64,000 bases of DNA from Chlorophyllum brunneum (lineage: Eukaryota; Basidiomycota; Agaricomycetes; Agaricales; Agaricaceae): the NCBI GenBank assembly GCA_963576785.1, contig OY756141.1, forward strand, positions 1,674,001-1,738,000, given 5' to 3'. The first letter of the stretch is position 1. Each line of letters starts with the position of its first letter. Shown in pieces: positions 25,424-36,214 of this stretch. Made by a program: the position numbers and the translations under genes. Under the pieces are notes generated by a model, which saw only the letters and a list, made by a program, of their open reading frames with translations, was not told the origin of the DNA and searched no databases.

Positions 25424-28222
25424 TCAGTTGGCTGGGTTTTGCGGCGAGGGATATGGCGATGGAATATTCGACTCGACGCCTTCTGCACGCCTGCCTCTGC
25501 TTGATCCGACCCATCTCCAAACGCGCAATTCATCACCGCCTTCAACTTCTTCCATGTTGACACGAACATTGACATTTCCCTCGACGACTTGCTCAACTTG
25601 ATCCCAGAACCGTCTTCTTATGGGAACAGAATGCTCGTCCTGTAAAATCAGGTCCCGAAGCTGTAGGGACGATAGATATGGCTGCGGCGCAGTGACTGGA
25701 TCCGTATGGTGGGCAATTTCCTGGTTTCGAAGTGTGTCTAACGCGATTTGGACCAATTCGCCGACGCGCTTAGATTCTGTCTTTTTTCGGATGTAGCGGA
25801 GCCTGGTAAGAGCTGCAGCAAAGATCATCGCGAGAATGGCTGGGCAAGCGCGTGTGGCGGAGACACGTTAGTTGATCGATTGTTAGAAACGCACTAGGAG
25901 GTGATAGGAGACATACCAAAAACTGTGAGTTTCCACTCGGCCCAAACTGCCCTCGCTTTGATGATGACAGTACAACCCCATGTTAACACAGGCGTCTTGT
26001 GCGCTAAATATCGATGCCCCCTTGTGTCCAATCGGTATTGGTGTGACAAAAACAGCACCACGAGACTCACTCAGCATCCTCTCCGATAATGATTCCACCC
26101 CACTGGATGAGCTGCTGGATAGCTTCATTGAATGTATCTTCAAAAGCTGGTAGTAGGTTCACCTATCACATGGTTAGATATCGATCCAGAGCCAGGGGGT
26201 CGGTGAGCGAAAGAGTCCTACAGATGTCTTCTTTCTCATTGTTTCCTTAAGCTTCATTAATTCAACGCCCCACTTCTTGGCTTCGCCACCGTCAGACTCC
26301 TTGACATGATGCTGAGCAACTTTGCCACCGGTACATACACGCATACCGCGTTCCTTCCCTAAAGTAATTTCGACAGCCCTTCCCAACGCACCAATGTGTC
26401 GTTTCCGGTTTGGATCTTCCAAGCAGCGGGGTGGCAGTGCAACGCTACCAAAGCCAGGAAGACCGTTCAGGGAGTCGGATAGCGCTCCCCACACATACTC
26501 AGATGCGGAAGATGCAGTGGTAAGTGATATATTTGGTGATAAGGGCGGTGTTGGCAAGAAAAACACTAGGGCATTAGGATGAAGGAGATAACCTGTCTCA
26601 CAGGTCACACTGAACTGAGAACATGAAGCATGTTCCGGACAAGGCGTGCAGGACTCGGGTTGAGGAAGAGGAATCAGTGGTAGAAGAGGGCAAGGCGTTG
26701 AGTTTTGTTGGTCACCAGGTGGGTAGAGAGTTGTCCGATTCTCGCGGTTACAGTCCCTTGCTAGTGCATGGTGTACCTTTAACTCTTCGACCATTGCATT
26801 GGTCATAGTTCCTGTGTCGCAATACCCAATTGCAGCTGACTGATTCTTGTATTCATGCATATGGTAGGCGAGAGTTGAGAAGAGACCAACGGTGAAGAGT
26901 CGTACCAACCAGGACGGCTTCCCAGTTGGTGCAGATGGTGTTGGATGCGATTTCAATGCTTCCACGCTTGCCGCAACTCTTTGAGAGACGGCATCTATCT
27001 GGTCGTCTGGCTGTGCACCTTCTGCTGCCTCCAACGCCCCCATTGATTCGGAGTTTTCTTGGGCGAGCTCAATGGTTTCTTCATCTGTGTCTTCACCTTT
27101 GACTTGTTGCTTGAAGGATTCGGGGCCTTCCTGTGAGGCTTCTGCCTCAGGTTTGGCCAGAGATCGCGGGGGAAAGCGGAAAACTCGAGTGGGTACAAAG
27201 GGTAAATCGGGTTTGAACTCCGCGGCCTGGGGGGAAAAGGATGGGCGATCTTGAGAAGTTCTGGAGCGAGTAGGTGAGGAAGGTGGGGAGGCTTGTGGAG
27301 GTGCAGAGAAGGATTTCCGAGATTTTCGTGCTCCGAGGCTTTTCTTTGATGCCTTCGTCCGTACTGGAGTAGGACGGAGAGGCGAGGAATCTTCCGCTCC
27401 CGACTGGAAAATATTATTGTCTTCCCAGCCGCTATCCTCCGCCTAGAAGCCCGACGATCAAAGGTCACATGAGTGTCATGCGACAAACTGAGGAATTCCT
27501 GTACACTCACGTACGAGATGCGGCGAGCTTGGGTACCTGCGTCACCCTGAATGGGAGAAGTTGGGACCAATTCTTCTGAAGAGACGATTCTCGTACCGTT
27601 TTCTTGGTTCTGCCAACTTTTTTGACTGGAAGCTCCTCAGTTTCAGATTCGCTCTCGTGTATCGTATTAACTTCAATGTTTTTTTTACGCCGAGTCGCGG
27701 TTCCTCCCAGAACTGGTTGAGCGGACGACCGACGTCGTTTGACCTAGTCTAACTTGAGCACACTGATTTCTTCCTTGTGAATATATTTCACGCACTGGTT
27801 CGGGTCGGATGGGAGATGTCTCTTCGTCTGTATTGACTGCTGAAATCTTCGGAAGCCGTCGTGATGATCGGCGGAGAGATGGGGGCTTTGCAGGACACGG
27901 TCAACTCTCAACTCATACATCAGTTACCAGCGCAACGAACCTTTCCCAATGGTTTTCCAGTTAGACCATCGGTGATGCCGTCATCGCTAGCGATACTGTT
28001 GGCCTTCTTCAATCGCTCTTTCTTGAGTTTTGTTGCCTTGGCCTTGATCCCTTCTTCGAATCGCTGGACCAATTTCGGTTTTGAATATGGAGTGGGGTAG
28101 GTGACATTGTGATAACCCAGCACTCCGAGAAGCTGGGATACAGTGAGGGAGGCTGGATCAAAATCGGGCTCCAAATATTCGCCTAGGGCGACGATTTGCG
28201 CAGAGGTGAGCCGGGAAGACAT
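25424..28222 (-). CDS. SRC1: Inner nuclear membrane protein Src1/Heh1 (HeH/LEM plus Man1-Src1 C-terminal domain)
   Basis: Src1/Heh1 proteins anchor chromatin and rDNA at the nuclear envelope and help nuclear-pore and ESCRT quality control. The ATG at 28222 opens MSSRLTSAQIVALGEYLEPD, and DPASLTVSQLLGVLGYHNV with YPTPYSKPKLVQRF is a classic HeH/LEM-like helix-extension-helix. Basic Ser/Pro-rich exons follow (about 27740-27000), likely nuclear import signals. WLVRLFTVGLFSTLAYHM is the first membrane segment. The lumenal Man1-Src1 domain contains IGYCDTG and the Cys-rich CTPCPEHASCSQF, then CETGYLLHP. A second hydrophobic stretch (about 25930-25790, LTVFG joined to AILAMIFAAALTRLRY) precedes a C-terminal winged-helix-like segment ending at 25424. 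Several introns interrupt the gene, including 26083/26070 and the gap after the HeH exon. Confidence 0.9.
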
Positions 28223-28941
28223 TGGAGATTTCTGAGAAGCTTGAAGGAAGGGGAGATATAGAGGTCAGAGGCGGTCCAAGCGCATAGTCCAGCAGTGTTG
28301 CAACAGTATCGATTTGAATCAACAAAGAGCGTGTCCAGCACACGACAGACCACCACGTGCTTCGTGTGGGCCACGTGCCATAGGATGTGACGTCATCTGA
28401 CTCAATCAACACCACTGCATCTCTTGCAGAGTAGACATGTCTTCTGGAACAACATCACAAGTACTTTTTATCGTTGCCATCTTTATTTACAAGCTGAAAT
28501 CAGACCCAGGACGGCACATGGAAGCAGAAAGAGCAAGGTGAGGAAGCTCAGCATATTCGCCAGAGGGTCGGTTTCAATCATCGTATCACAGGGAAAATCT
28601 AACCAACCATTTCACCCACGCAGGAGCAGGAGCAGTTGGCAGCTATCCGAGGACAATTGGATAAAGCAAAGGAGTCGGTACCAGCCAAAGATCAAGATTT
28701 TGAAGGAGGATTCGGTGGACAGGAGGATTTAGAGGATCGATATGCCACCACGAGTGGGGATCACTGACGACTGTTCACTTTTACCACGAGAATGTGCTTT
28801 GTGAAATATCACGAGATTGTGATCATAATGAGAACATGTACACGACCGGGTCTATGGATATGAAGGCTTGGAGAGACCTTTGGTACCATACCACTGGCCC
28901 TTCACCTGACGTGGTGTGAGCACACACACGTGGGGCTGGTA
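28223..28941. other. Intergenic region SRC1 / SQR with a possible small gene
   Basis: The SRC1 promoter lies at the left and the SQR 3' UTR at the right of this 719-bp stretch. A weak plus-strand two-exon ORF at 28437-28732 is listed separately. Nothing else is supported. Confidence 0.4.
28437..28732 (+). CDS. Possible small membrane protein, two exons (uncertain)
   Basis: An ATG at 28437 opens MSSGTTSQVLFIVAIFIYKL, a short tail followed by one good hydrophobic helix, then RHMEAERAR. A plausible intron runs from GTGAGG at 28548 to CAG at 28623, with a CTAAC branch site. Joining it in phase gives an Arg/Ser-rich tail to a stop at 28730-28732. The neighbouring frame of exon 2 (EQEQLAAIRGQLDKAKES) looks more protein-like but is out of phase with this exon 1. 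The start or splice site may therefore be wrong. I do not recognise it. Confidence 0.22.
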
Positions 28942-30492
28942 TCAAATACGCACCATGTATTTCCAGTAAACATAAGGGAAAATATCTTTCTTTAGCCAGT
29001 AGAACGGAAGTCGGCTCTTGCCCTGGTCGACAAACGAGCTGAACGTCTCCTTGGGTTCAAGCCCATACTTGAACTCGGCGAGTAGTAGCTCTCCGTATCC
29101 CGTCAGTAGCTGGATCATCGTCAGGTCCTGTTGGGAATATTGGTAATAGGAGATACATACTGGGCAACTTGTGTACCCGTCGTAGCGAGCATTGGCCACT
29201 TTTCCAGATTCAAGGAAGGAGTAAACATTTTCCGTCAGAACAGGTGCTTGTGCCGTAATAGCAGCGGCAGTTTTCGAGGTTGGGAGTGACGAACAATCTC
29301 CAAGTGAGAAAACATTCGCATAATCAGGGTTAGAATGTTGCAGAGTTCCTGGGTCGACTGAGACCCAACCGGCCGCGTCAGCCAGAGATGATTGTTTGAT
29401 GAACTCGAGCGGTCCCATTGGCGGTGTCGCGTGGAGGGTGGTATAATCAACATTCAAGATAGAACCATCAGCTTTCTGGAAGGTGGCTTTATGGTTGCTC
29501 GAATCCACAGCGATAAGGTTGTGCTGAAAGTACCCAGCGACCTTGCGTTCTTCCCTCAAGGCATTCAGAACGTCTGAATATTTCTTCACGGAAAACATGG
29601 TTGGCATGCCGGTATAAAATTCAACGGCAATCTTGTCACCACGCTGGGTGCGACGGAACCTATCCCAGGCCATCCACATAATTTTTTGAGGGGCTACACA
29701 GCTTTTGAGACTATTGCATAGAAAAAGATCTGGTGGACACACCTCCAGCGCATTTGATAACACCGGCTGGCTGAGTGAAGATGGCCTTTCCTGAGCGAAG
29801 ACCCTCAATATCATCCCAAGCCTTGTCACATGCATTGTAAGAATAGATTGAAGACACGCCGGACTTGGGATCGGCAAGGCCCTCCGACAAGCCCTTGATC
29901 GCGCTCCAGTTAATCTGAATACCCGCAGCTACGACAAGGATATCGTAGGATAGATCTCGTCCCGACGTTGTAGTTACAGTTGATTTACCAGGAATGAAAG
30001 CTTTGACGTCGTCGGAAATCAGCGAGATATGTTTAGGTACAAGCGATGCGAGGGGATTTCGGAAATCCGTTTTCGGTTTGAGGCCAGAACCGACAAGCGT
30101 CCTAGAGATTCGATTACCCTTAGACTGAGTATGAAAACCTTGGCGAGAGCATACCATCCAGGCTAATGTAGTCGTCAGCGAATCATGGCACAGGTGAGAT
30201 TGCTATGAACCATGCCTGGTAATAATGGTATTCGGCAGCGTCGATGATCGCCACATCTCCATCGTTCAACGTCTTGCCTGCAGCCTTGAACCGGTTGTAG
30301 ACTTGGTTTGCTGCAGCCAATCCGCCACTTCCTGCGTTCGGACTTGTAGACAAGGCAGGTTGTCATAAAGGGGCTGGACTTACCACCGCCAACGACAAGA
30401 ATCCTGTATCTGTCAGTGCTAGCCGATGTGCTTGCATGGCGCTTCCAGACTGAGAGAGAGCGGGTGAGGACTGTCTGATGCTGGCCGAACAT
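28942..30492 (-). CDS. hmt2: Mitochondrial sulfide:quinone oxidoreductase (Hmt2/SQOR type)
   Basis: SQR oxidises hydrogen sulfide and passes electrons to ubiquinone at the inner mitochondrial membrane. The ATG at 30492 starts MFGQHQTVLTRSLSVWKRHA, an Arg/Ser-rich presequence. RYRILVVGGG begins the Rossmann FAD fold. Later exons show YDILVVAAGIQINW, then QPAGVIKCAG joined by an intron to APQKIMW: this Cys is one of the redox pair. YDGYTSCP joins LLTGYGELLLAEF across an intron, giving the second Cys. The second FAD-binding block is NVFSLGDCSSLPTSKTAAA. The tail FPYVYWKYMVRI is the usual amphipathic C-terminus of type II SQR. The stop is at 28942. It shares a 287-bp divergent promoter with the next gene. 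Confidence 0.93.
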
Positions 30493-31468
30493 TCCAAAAA
30501 CTTGTAAGCGCTACACAAGTCACCAGGAAAACCGAGAAAATAGCATTGATTGTGGGGACATGTCTCGTCCTCTCACGATGATTGCGACAGAATGAGTTGG
30601 CATCACGCACTGTCACTGGCGTCACACATGTCACCGCTGTCATTGATTTCTGACATATGCCGCTTCTGTATCCATGTTCGAATCTGACTGTGGTTATCAT
30701 TTAAGATGGGTGTGTTGGTATCTGGTTATTCTTGAAACACTAGCCACTACCTTCGTCTGGATCACACTTTGACGCTCCAATGTTATCCACCCCTCATCCC
30801 CGTCCGATCGGCCTTCCGACCTCTCCTCGACCGCGAAAGATAGCATATTCTACACGTAACATGCCACCAGAGCTATCCCCCACCTCACCTGTGCATTCTC
30901 GTCCCGAGTATCAGATTCCAAGCCAACCATACCTTCACACACGGTCTCGTTCACAACCTCCACGCTCTCGGCAGCCCCATACATATGGTCGTTCCGTTTC
31001 TAATGCAAATAGCCTTGAGGTTGAAACTTATACCGACTTGATACCGCACGACGAAGGCGACCAAAGACAGCTGCTATCGGATTCACGAGCAGAACGGGGA
31101 GACGGCCAGTATATTCAAGTACCCACGAGTCGTGGCAAGGTTCCTCTGCATCCCTCGCGAAGTCCAACTTCCGAAAATTTCTACCCAAGATCCATTACTT
31201 CTTTGCGTCCAGACGCTTCCTCAACTTCGATAGCTGAGGTTAGTCCTTCTGGCGATGGATACGCTATTTGGAGTGCCGTCACGAACGCTGCCAGCACGTT
31301 GACAATTAGTGTGAGCAAAGCATGGAGTGCAAACATCACAACATCATCCGGAGAAGGCAAGCGCGATTGTCTTATAATTGAATCCTATTTTACCATATGT
31401 TGACCCTGCAACCTAGAAACGCCACCTGGGCAGGAATCACGTTTGATGCGAGCCATGAAGGCCTACTA

Positions 31469-31482
31469 CATTGCCAAAGCTC
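31469..31482. repeat. Left target-site duplication of the retroposon
   Basis: CATTGCCAAAGCTC here is identical to the copy at 31711-31724 immediately after the poly-A tract. It belongs to the host exon (codons for IAKA). Confidence 0.9.
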
Positions 31483-31676
31483 TCTTTTCTGTCTCTCTTC
31501 TTTCTCTCACTTTCTCTCGGACCAGCGTTGGTACCAAACATCGCTCTAGTGTACGCGCTAGATGGCGTCGAGTCTCGCGGGGTTAGTTTACTTTCCCCTC
31601 TCTGAACACTTTGTACGAGTATGCATTTGTATGTATGTACGCGCGGACTGCGATCGAGCACCGCTATATAAATTGA

Positions 31677-31710
<34 letters not shown>
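31483..31710 (+). mobile_element. Poly-A-tailed retroposon (SINE-like or retrocopy) in a coding exon
   Basis: The insertion ends in an uninterrupted run of 28 A (31683-31710) and is flanked by a perfect 14-bp direct repeat, CATTGCCAAAGCTC. These are the marks of LINE-mediated target-primed reverse transcription. The body is about 200 bp: a pyrimidine-rich start (CTTTCTCTC), a GC-rich middle and a TATATAA just before the tail. There is a weak match to a pol III B box (GCGTCGAGTCT, 31566-31576), but no clear A box. It could be a SINE, a 5'-truncated LINE tail or a retrocopied mRNA end. I see no second copy in the window. The pure A tract and perfect repeats suggest a young insertion. Confidence 0.85.
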
Positions 31711-31711
<1 letters not shown>

Positions 31712-31724
31712 ATTGCCAAAGCTC
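31711..31724. repeat. Right target-site duplication of the retroposon
   Basis: This is the second copy of the 14-bp CATTGCCAAAGCTC. The host reading frame resumes through it. Confidence 0.9.
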
Positions 31725-32104
31725 AGGACACCTCCGAGCTTCCTGGCTGGCTCTTTGACGAACGGGAGAGTTGGGCAGCCAACATACCAGCACAGCCAGA
31801 TTACACCGTCACCGATCAAAACCAGACCTCACTTCCGCAGAACGGCATCAGATCAAGTACTACATCCAGCGAACGATGGGCATCATCATCAGCCCCACAC
31901 GAGTCAACCCACGCTCGATCTCGGTTGCGAGGTACAGACCGTTTGAAGGCCATGCGGGACGCGATGCGAGGTGTTGAGGAGCAAAACACCTCTGAGGACT
32001 TCGGGGGTGATAACCGACAGCATGCCGGTTTGGTGAATGCGTCTCAGCCAACTACTCAGCCTCGCATCGGGTTGCCCTCTGGTCCTCAGCGAGGAAGGCG
32101 ATGA

Positions 32105-32941
32105 TGACAGATCGCTGTTGGTTACAATCCATTGATTGGCAGATGAGGCCTTGACCTGTTCCCCAAAAAATCCTCTCTTTGATGATCACTAGCACTGGCC
32201 ATCGCTGATTCGTCGCACTATATATAAAATGCGACGTTGACGATATTCAATTGCATCGACCAAACATTACCGCTTAACGATGTGGTTTCGCCTATGAATA
32301 GTTACTCCAGTAACCAGTTTGAATTACCTTACTACCCCACCTAACAACCACCGTGGAAGGCGTGACCGTAACACCTTGCCTTAGGGCCTTGGAGGCACCC
32401 CAAACCAACGCACTGAGAGAAATTCCCGCCCAAACCTTATGTTGGCAGACGGTAGCGGGTCCAGATGGGAGCTGGCACAAGCGGCTGTGTTGTGAAAGAT
32501 GACACTGATGGGATCAGGATGTATCCATATGGGTTTCTCTACACTTCAATTCCGGAACGAGATCATGAAATGCCATACGTACAATCTCCTAACCAGTGTC
32601 TTGGGTCCCCTCTGGTAAAACCCTATGATACCTGTTTCCATGGTCGCCCCATCTTCCCATGATTCTGCCACTATATAAATTCAACCGTTGGTAAGGTCTA
32701 CTCACCCCATTCCCTTTGGTCCCCCTTTTTCGTTCTTTCTTTTCTCTTTGTTCGAGTAGATCTCCGCGAGGTGAGCCTCAACAGCCATGTACCTGACATC
32801 CAACCAACACATAGACCCAGATCGCCCTTTCTTTGATCAGAAACTCGAGTAGCTGCCCTCCAGTGGCCTTTTCAGCTTTCAGCCCAACGACAATCTTTCC
32901 AGCATTTCCCCCAATTCAATTATCTTCTTGCTAATCTGAAA
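32105..32941. other. Intergenic region upstream of the cupredoxin gene
   Basis: This 837-bp stretch holds the 3' end of the split gene and the promoter and leader of the cupredoxin gene. TATA-like boxes lie near 32220 and at 32672-32679. A possible 44-nt intron in the leader runs from GTGAGC at 32771 to ATAG at 32814; it would remove an upstream ATG at 32788. The leader downstream is pyrimidine-rich. No coding frame is credible. Confidence 0.5.
32672..32679 (+). promoter_or_regulatory. TATA box of the cupredoxin gene
   Basis: TATATAAA lies 263 bp before the ATG. A CT-rich stretch (TTTTTCGTTCTTTCTTTTCTC) follows about 50 bp downstream, as is common at strongly expressed fungal transcription starts. 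Confidence 0.5.
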
Positions 32942-34537
32942 ATGATCGCCTCTCGTGTCCTTCTTGTTGCTCTCCTTTCTGGCTTTGCTACTGCGTTACC
33001 TCACCGCGTGAGGGACAGTGCAATCGATGAGCCTGCCGTCTCTGCCCCAAACGGTACACCGATCACTCAGGGGACTCAACCAATGTGAGTTGTACTGATG
33101 ACTTCACTTTTGAAAATGCTGACCTGAAATACCCAGGCAAACTCCTACCGACAATGGATCCTCAGATGGATCAAGCATGAGTTCTGACATGAGTTCAAGC
33201 ATGAGTTCCGATATGGGTTCAAGCATGAGTTCTATCATGGATTCTGGCTCAAGTATGGATTCTAGTTCAAGCATGGATTCCATGTCCACTTCCACCTCCG
33301 TTGTCATGGAAGCCTCATCTACGACCGCCGCATGGAATTCCTACCAAACTCCTACCTATGGCTCTGGAAGCTCCAACTGGGGAAGCTGGGGTGGCTCAAA
33401 CTACAACGACTGTGTATCTCGTGAGTATAGGAAACACGTAAAACAGATCTGAAAAAGCTGAGACTCCCACCCCAGAATGCCTCGCTCAGTACGGCAACTC
33501 TCCTCAACCCTGGACACCTCCCCCCACCCAGACTACTCCTGACAGCGGCAGCGTTGGAACTGGTGCCACCCACACTGTCATCGTCGCCCCATCTCAAGGA
33601 GTCCTTCGTTACATTCCATTTGCCCTGAATGCCTCTGTTGGAGATACTGTCAAATTCATGTGGGGCGCCGACACACACACTGTGACCAGATCCTCCAGCT
33701 TAACACCCTGCAACAAGACTTCCGACTCGCCGTTCACTTCTGGAGTCCAGGTCAAGGACTTCGTCTGTGAGTTATTTCCGTTGTGTGAACTGTGGTGATG
33801 GTGATGCTAAACCATTATGCAGTCTCGCAGATGGTCAACGATACAAATCCAGTCTTCTTCTACTGTGGTGTCCCGGGACACTGCCAAAAGGGCATGTTCG
33901 GTATCATGTGAGTAGCCTAAGACTATTACATTCTTCAGCTGATGTTGGTACGCAGTAACCCTCCCAGCGCTTCTGGTGCTGGCACGTCTGTCTCCCTAAT
34001 GATGTCGAACTGGACTTCCAGCGTAGGTGTTTCGATCGCACAAGATATGATTGATGAACTTACGACCGGATTTTACAGAACCCTGATCTCGCTGCTTACT
34101 CCGCTATCACTAGCAACATGACCCAGAATAACACTGCTGCTGCTCGATGGGGAGGTAACATCGATGTTGCTTCTCTCCCCTCATGGTCTCACCCAATGGT
34201 TGCGGAGAACGTCATGTACACTCGCTCCTTCTTGGCTTCCAACCCCGAGACTATGAGCGATGATGGCTCCGTTAATCTCGGCAGCTCTACTGGCACCCCG
34301 TTGATGATCCCTCAGGACGTCGGCGCTGCTTTTAGCAACGCCGATGCTGGTGCCGGTGCCGGTTCCTCTTCTGTTTCATCCTCCTCCCCTGCTATTTCTG
34401 CCACGTCTGCAAGCACTGGGACTACCGCGTCCACCTCTACCGCTGCTACCTCAAATGTTCCCAACGGTGCCGTGACCACATCTCCCAAAATCGTCATCGC
34501 TCTCGTTGCTGCGGCTGCCAGCTTCCTCATGCTATGA
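32942..34537 (+). CDS. Secreted or GPI-anchored cupredoxin (plastocyanin-like) with Met/Ser-rich strip
   Basis: This is an extracellular blue-copper-like protein, probably attached to the wall or membrane. The ATG at 32942 starts a signal peptide, MIASRVLLVALLSGFATALP. A low-complexity strip at about 33174-33300 repeats SSM, SDM and SSSM units with nine Met in about 40 residues. The cupredoxin fold follows: VGDTVKFMWGADTHTVT gives the first His, and FFYCGVPGHCQKGMFG gives Cys, His and Met in C-x4-H-x4-M spacing, so all type-1 copper ligands are present. A Ser/Thr/Ala-rich stalk and a hydrophobic end (IVIALVAAAASFLML) fit a GPI signal. The stop is TGA at 34535. Five or so introns of about 50-60 nt interrupt it. 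Related fungal proteins occur in fruiting and surface copper handling; the exact role is unknown. Confidence 0.88.
33174..33303 (+). repeat. Degenerate short tandem repeat encoding Met/Ser-rich strip
   Basis: Units resembling ATGAGTTC(A/C/T) and ATGGATTC recur in frame, with ATGAGTTC the commonest core. The DNA repeat explains the SSM/SDM protein pattern and may vary in length between strains. Confidence 0.75.
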
Positions 34538-34923
34538 GCTTTGGGATGAACGGACGAGGTGAGGTCCTCGAAGGGAAAATTAATCTTACGGGGTAGTTAA
34601 TGCATTGATAGGACTTTTCTAGACTAGCAAGATCCTCTCATTATTGTCAATTGGACTGATTGTATCACTTATATGACCGCTGAGCTGTACTCGACTTTCC
34701 GGTTATTTTTCTTTTAGTATTCCGTACTTTTGCATTTGCAAGATGTATCTCCACATTTTGAGACAACTCCAATGCGAAATATGGTTTGATACCATTTCAT
34801 ACCCCATGCAAATGAAGTTGCATGTGGAGCACTCGTCAAACCTGGAGTACATATGTCAGACACCGAAGATCGTGTCAATTTCATCAGTGGACTTCTTTCT
34901 TCTCTTGACTTTGGGTTTGGATG
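34538..34923. other. Intergenic region between convergent genes
   Basis: These 386 bases lie between the stops of the cupredoxin (+) and Nepro-like (-) genes and should hold both 3' UTRs. A plus-strand frame at 34743-35162 overlaps the Nepro exon antisense and is not protein-like. Confidence 0.45.
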
Positions 34924-36046
34924 TCAATATTGCGGATACAGCGGCTCTGGAGGCCGGCCCACTAGTTTTTTTCTCATGCTCGGTGCCAACTTGGATTCAA
35001 GACTTGAACATGCCACTGCTTTTAACAATGAAGGTGACTTACGAGCCAGTTGATCCTGTGTTTCACCCTGAGCCCTCGCTCTGTCTTTTGGGTGAGCAGA
35101 GCGGGTACTTCCCTCGCGGGTCATTTCCTTGCCTTGAGCGAGCGTGGGTGCGGGTGAAATAGGGGGAATAACGGGGATAACGTCAGCCTCCTGGACCACC
35201 TCATCCGACGGGCGATAGAGATTAGGAAAAACCTGCGGAAAACACCAGTTTAGATGATATCTTGAATCAAAATGGTGAAGCTGACTTTGAGAGAGCTACA
35301 AAGTTTCGCCAGAGCTGATATCAACTCCTCGTGTATCTCAAGGAGTACTTGAGTGAGTGCGTGGAGTCGACAGACGAGGGCAGACAGTGTGAGGATGAGC
35401 TGTAGAAATGCCCCTGTCTGCATCACGCGTTTGAATGAACTTTAAGCATTGTCACCCTTTTGCAAATAGGTTTACAGTGAATAATCACGAACCAGTATGC
35501 GCCTATGAGCTTTTCAGAGGTCTGGGTGAGTGTATTTTCGCACTGTGCTTGGTTGCCCGGCTAGCTAACCTTCATCAGCAGTAGGCGAACTGGATCGAAA
35601 TTGCGCATGGTCAACGCCAGGGCATTGACATCGGGAAGATGCGTCCAAGATGATTTGAGGACGCTCGCGCTGGTTCATTAGTCATTATTCTCGTGAAAGT
35701 CATCTCGAACCACGAAGACCTACTCATCATAATCCTTACTATTGTAGAAACTGTGACGGATCTGGTTTATAGAAGCAGTAAGATTAACTCCCATGATACG
35801 GCTGCAAAGCCTCCGGATTTCCTCTACACGTCGCCAGAATAGAGAGATCCTGTGCTGGTTTTTTCCCTTGTAACATATCCGTTCCAAAAGCCAGTATTCC
35901 TCTTGGAACGTAGTCAAAGTTACCGCCAAACGCCGGGCAACTAATTTTAGGCGTTTCAAGGCTAAGTCAATGTGGACGCAAGCCGAAGGGTCAAGAGAGG
36001 CCTTCAGTGAGAGCGAAATTCGTGGAGAACAGTTAGTCAGTCGCAT
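34924..36046 (-). CDS. Nepro/Rmp1-like protein (predicted RNase MRP/P-associated or nucleolar)
   Basis: The ATG at 36046 gives MRLTNCSPRISLSLKASLD. The diagnostic segment is LLERICYKGKNQHRISLFWR followed by RVEEIRRL (about 35890-35810): the helical K-N-Q-H-R block is shared by NEPRO N-terminal domains and the yeast RNase MRP subunit Rmp1. A second helical exon reads SVLKSSWTHLPDVNALALTM (about 35660-35580), followed by short exons with SEKLIGAYW and FLQLILTLSALVCRLHAL. The last exon ends KKLVGRPPEPLYPQY at 34924, although another splice could change the tail. Introns are about 50-60 nt. By family knowledge the protein would bind the P3 region of MRP RNA or act in the nucleolus; this is inference. 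It is divergent from the beta-adaptin gene with 168 bp between starts. Confidence 0.6.
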
Positions 36047-36214
36047 AGGGATGCTACGGACGTACGGGTTTATGGTAAGTTAGAAACGGGGATCGGAGAG
36101 GCTTTTTTTGTGGTATTACATAACCGAGCAATTGGCTGCCAAATTCCTGGACGGCCATACATCAATCCACAACCTTCCATCCGAATCAAGCTCATCGAGT
36201 CTTGGTCCACCAGA

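Larger units (their letters stand above)
30780..32104 (+). pseudogene. Unassigned Ser/Pro-rich gene with exon 2 split by a retroposon
   Basis: I do not recognise the family. The ATG at 30780 begins MLSTPHPRPIGLPTSPRPRK, and exon 1 is Ser/Pro/Arg-rich and probably disordered. The intron 31357-31416 has a GC donor (AG|GCAAGC) and CTAG acceptor, giving SGEETPPGQESRLMRAMKAY. Exon 2 reads YYIAKA and is then cut by a 228-bp poly-A-tailed insertion. After the right target-site copy the same frame resumes (IAKAQDTSELPGWLFDERES) and stays open to TGA at 32102-32104. As it stands, translation enters the insertion and stops at TAG 31584-31586, losing about 130 codons. The block around MRAMKAYYIAKA..LPGWLFDER looks like a conserved core, although I cannot name it. 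Splicing out of the insertion is conceivable (a weak GTTGGT donor at 31527 to CAG at 31727 would restore frame) but unproven, so the gene may be disrupted in this strain. Confidence 0.65.

Noticed and set aside
31566..31576. tRNA-derived SINE promoter (B box)
   Set aside because: The match is 8 of 11 and no A box at the right distance is seen, so tRNA origin is not claimed.
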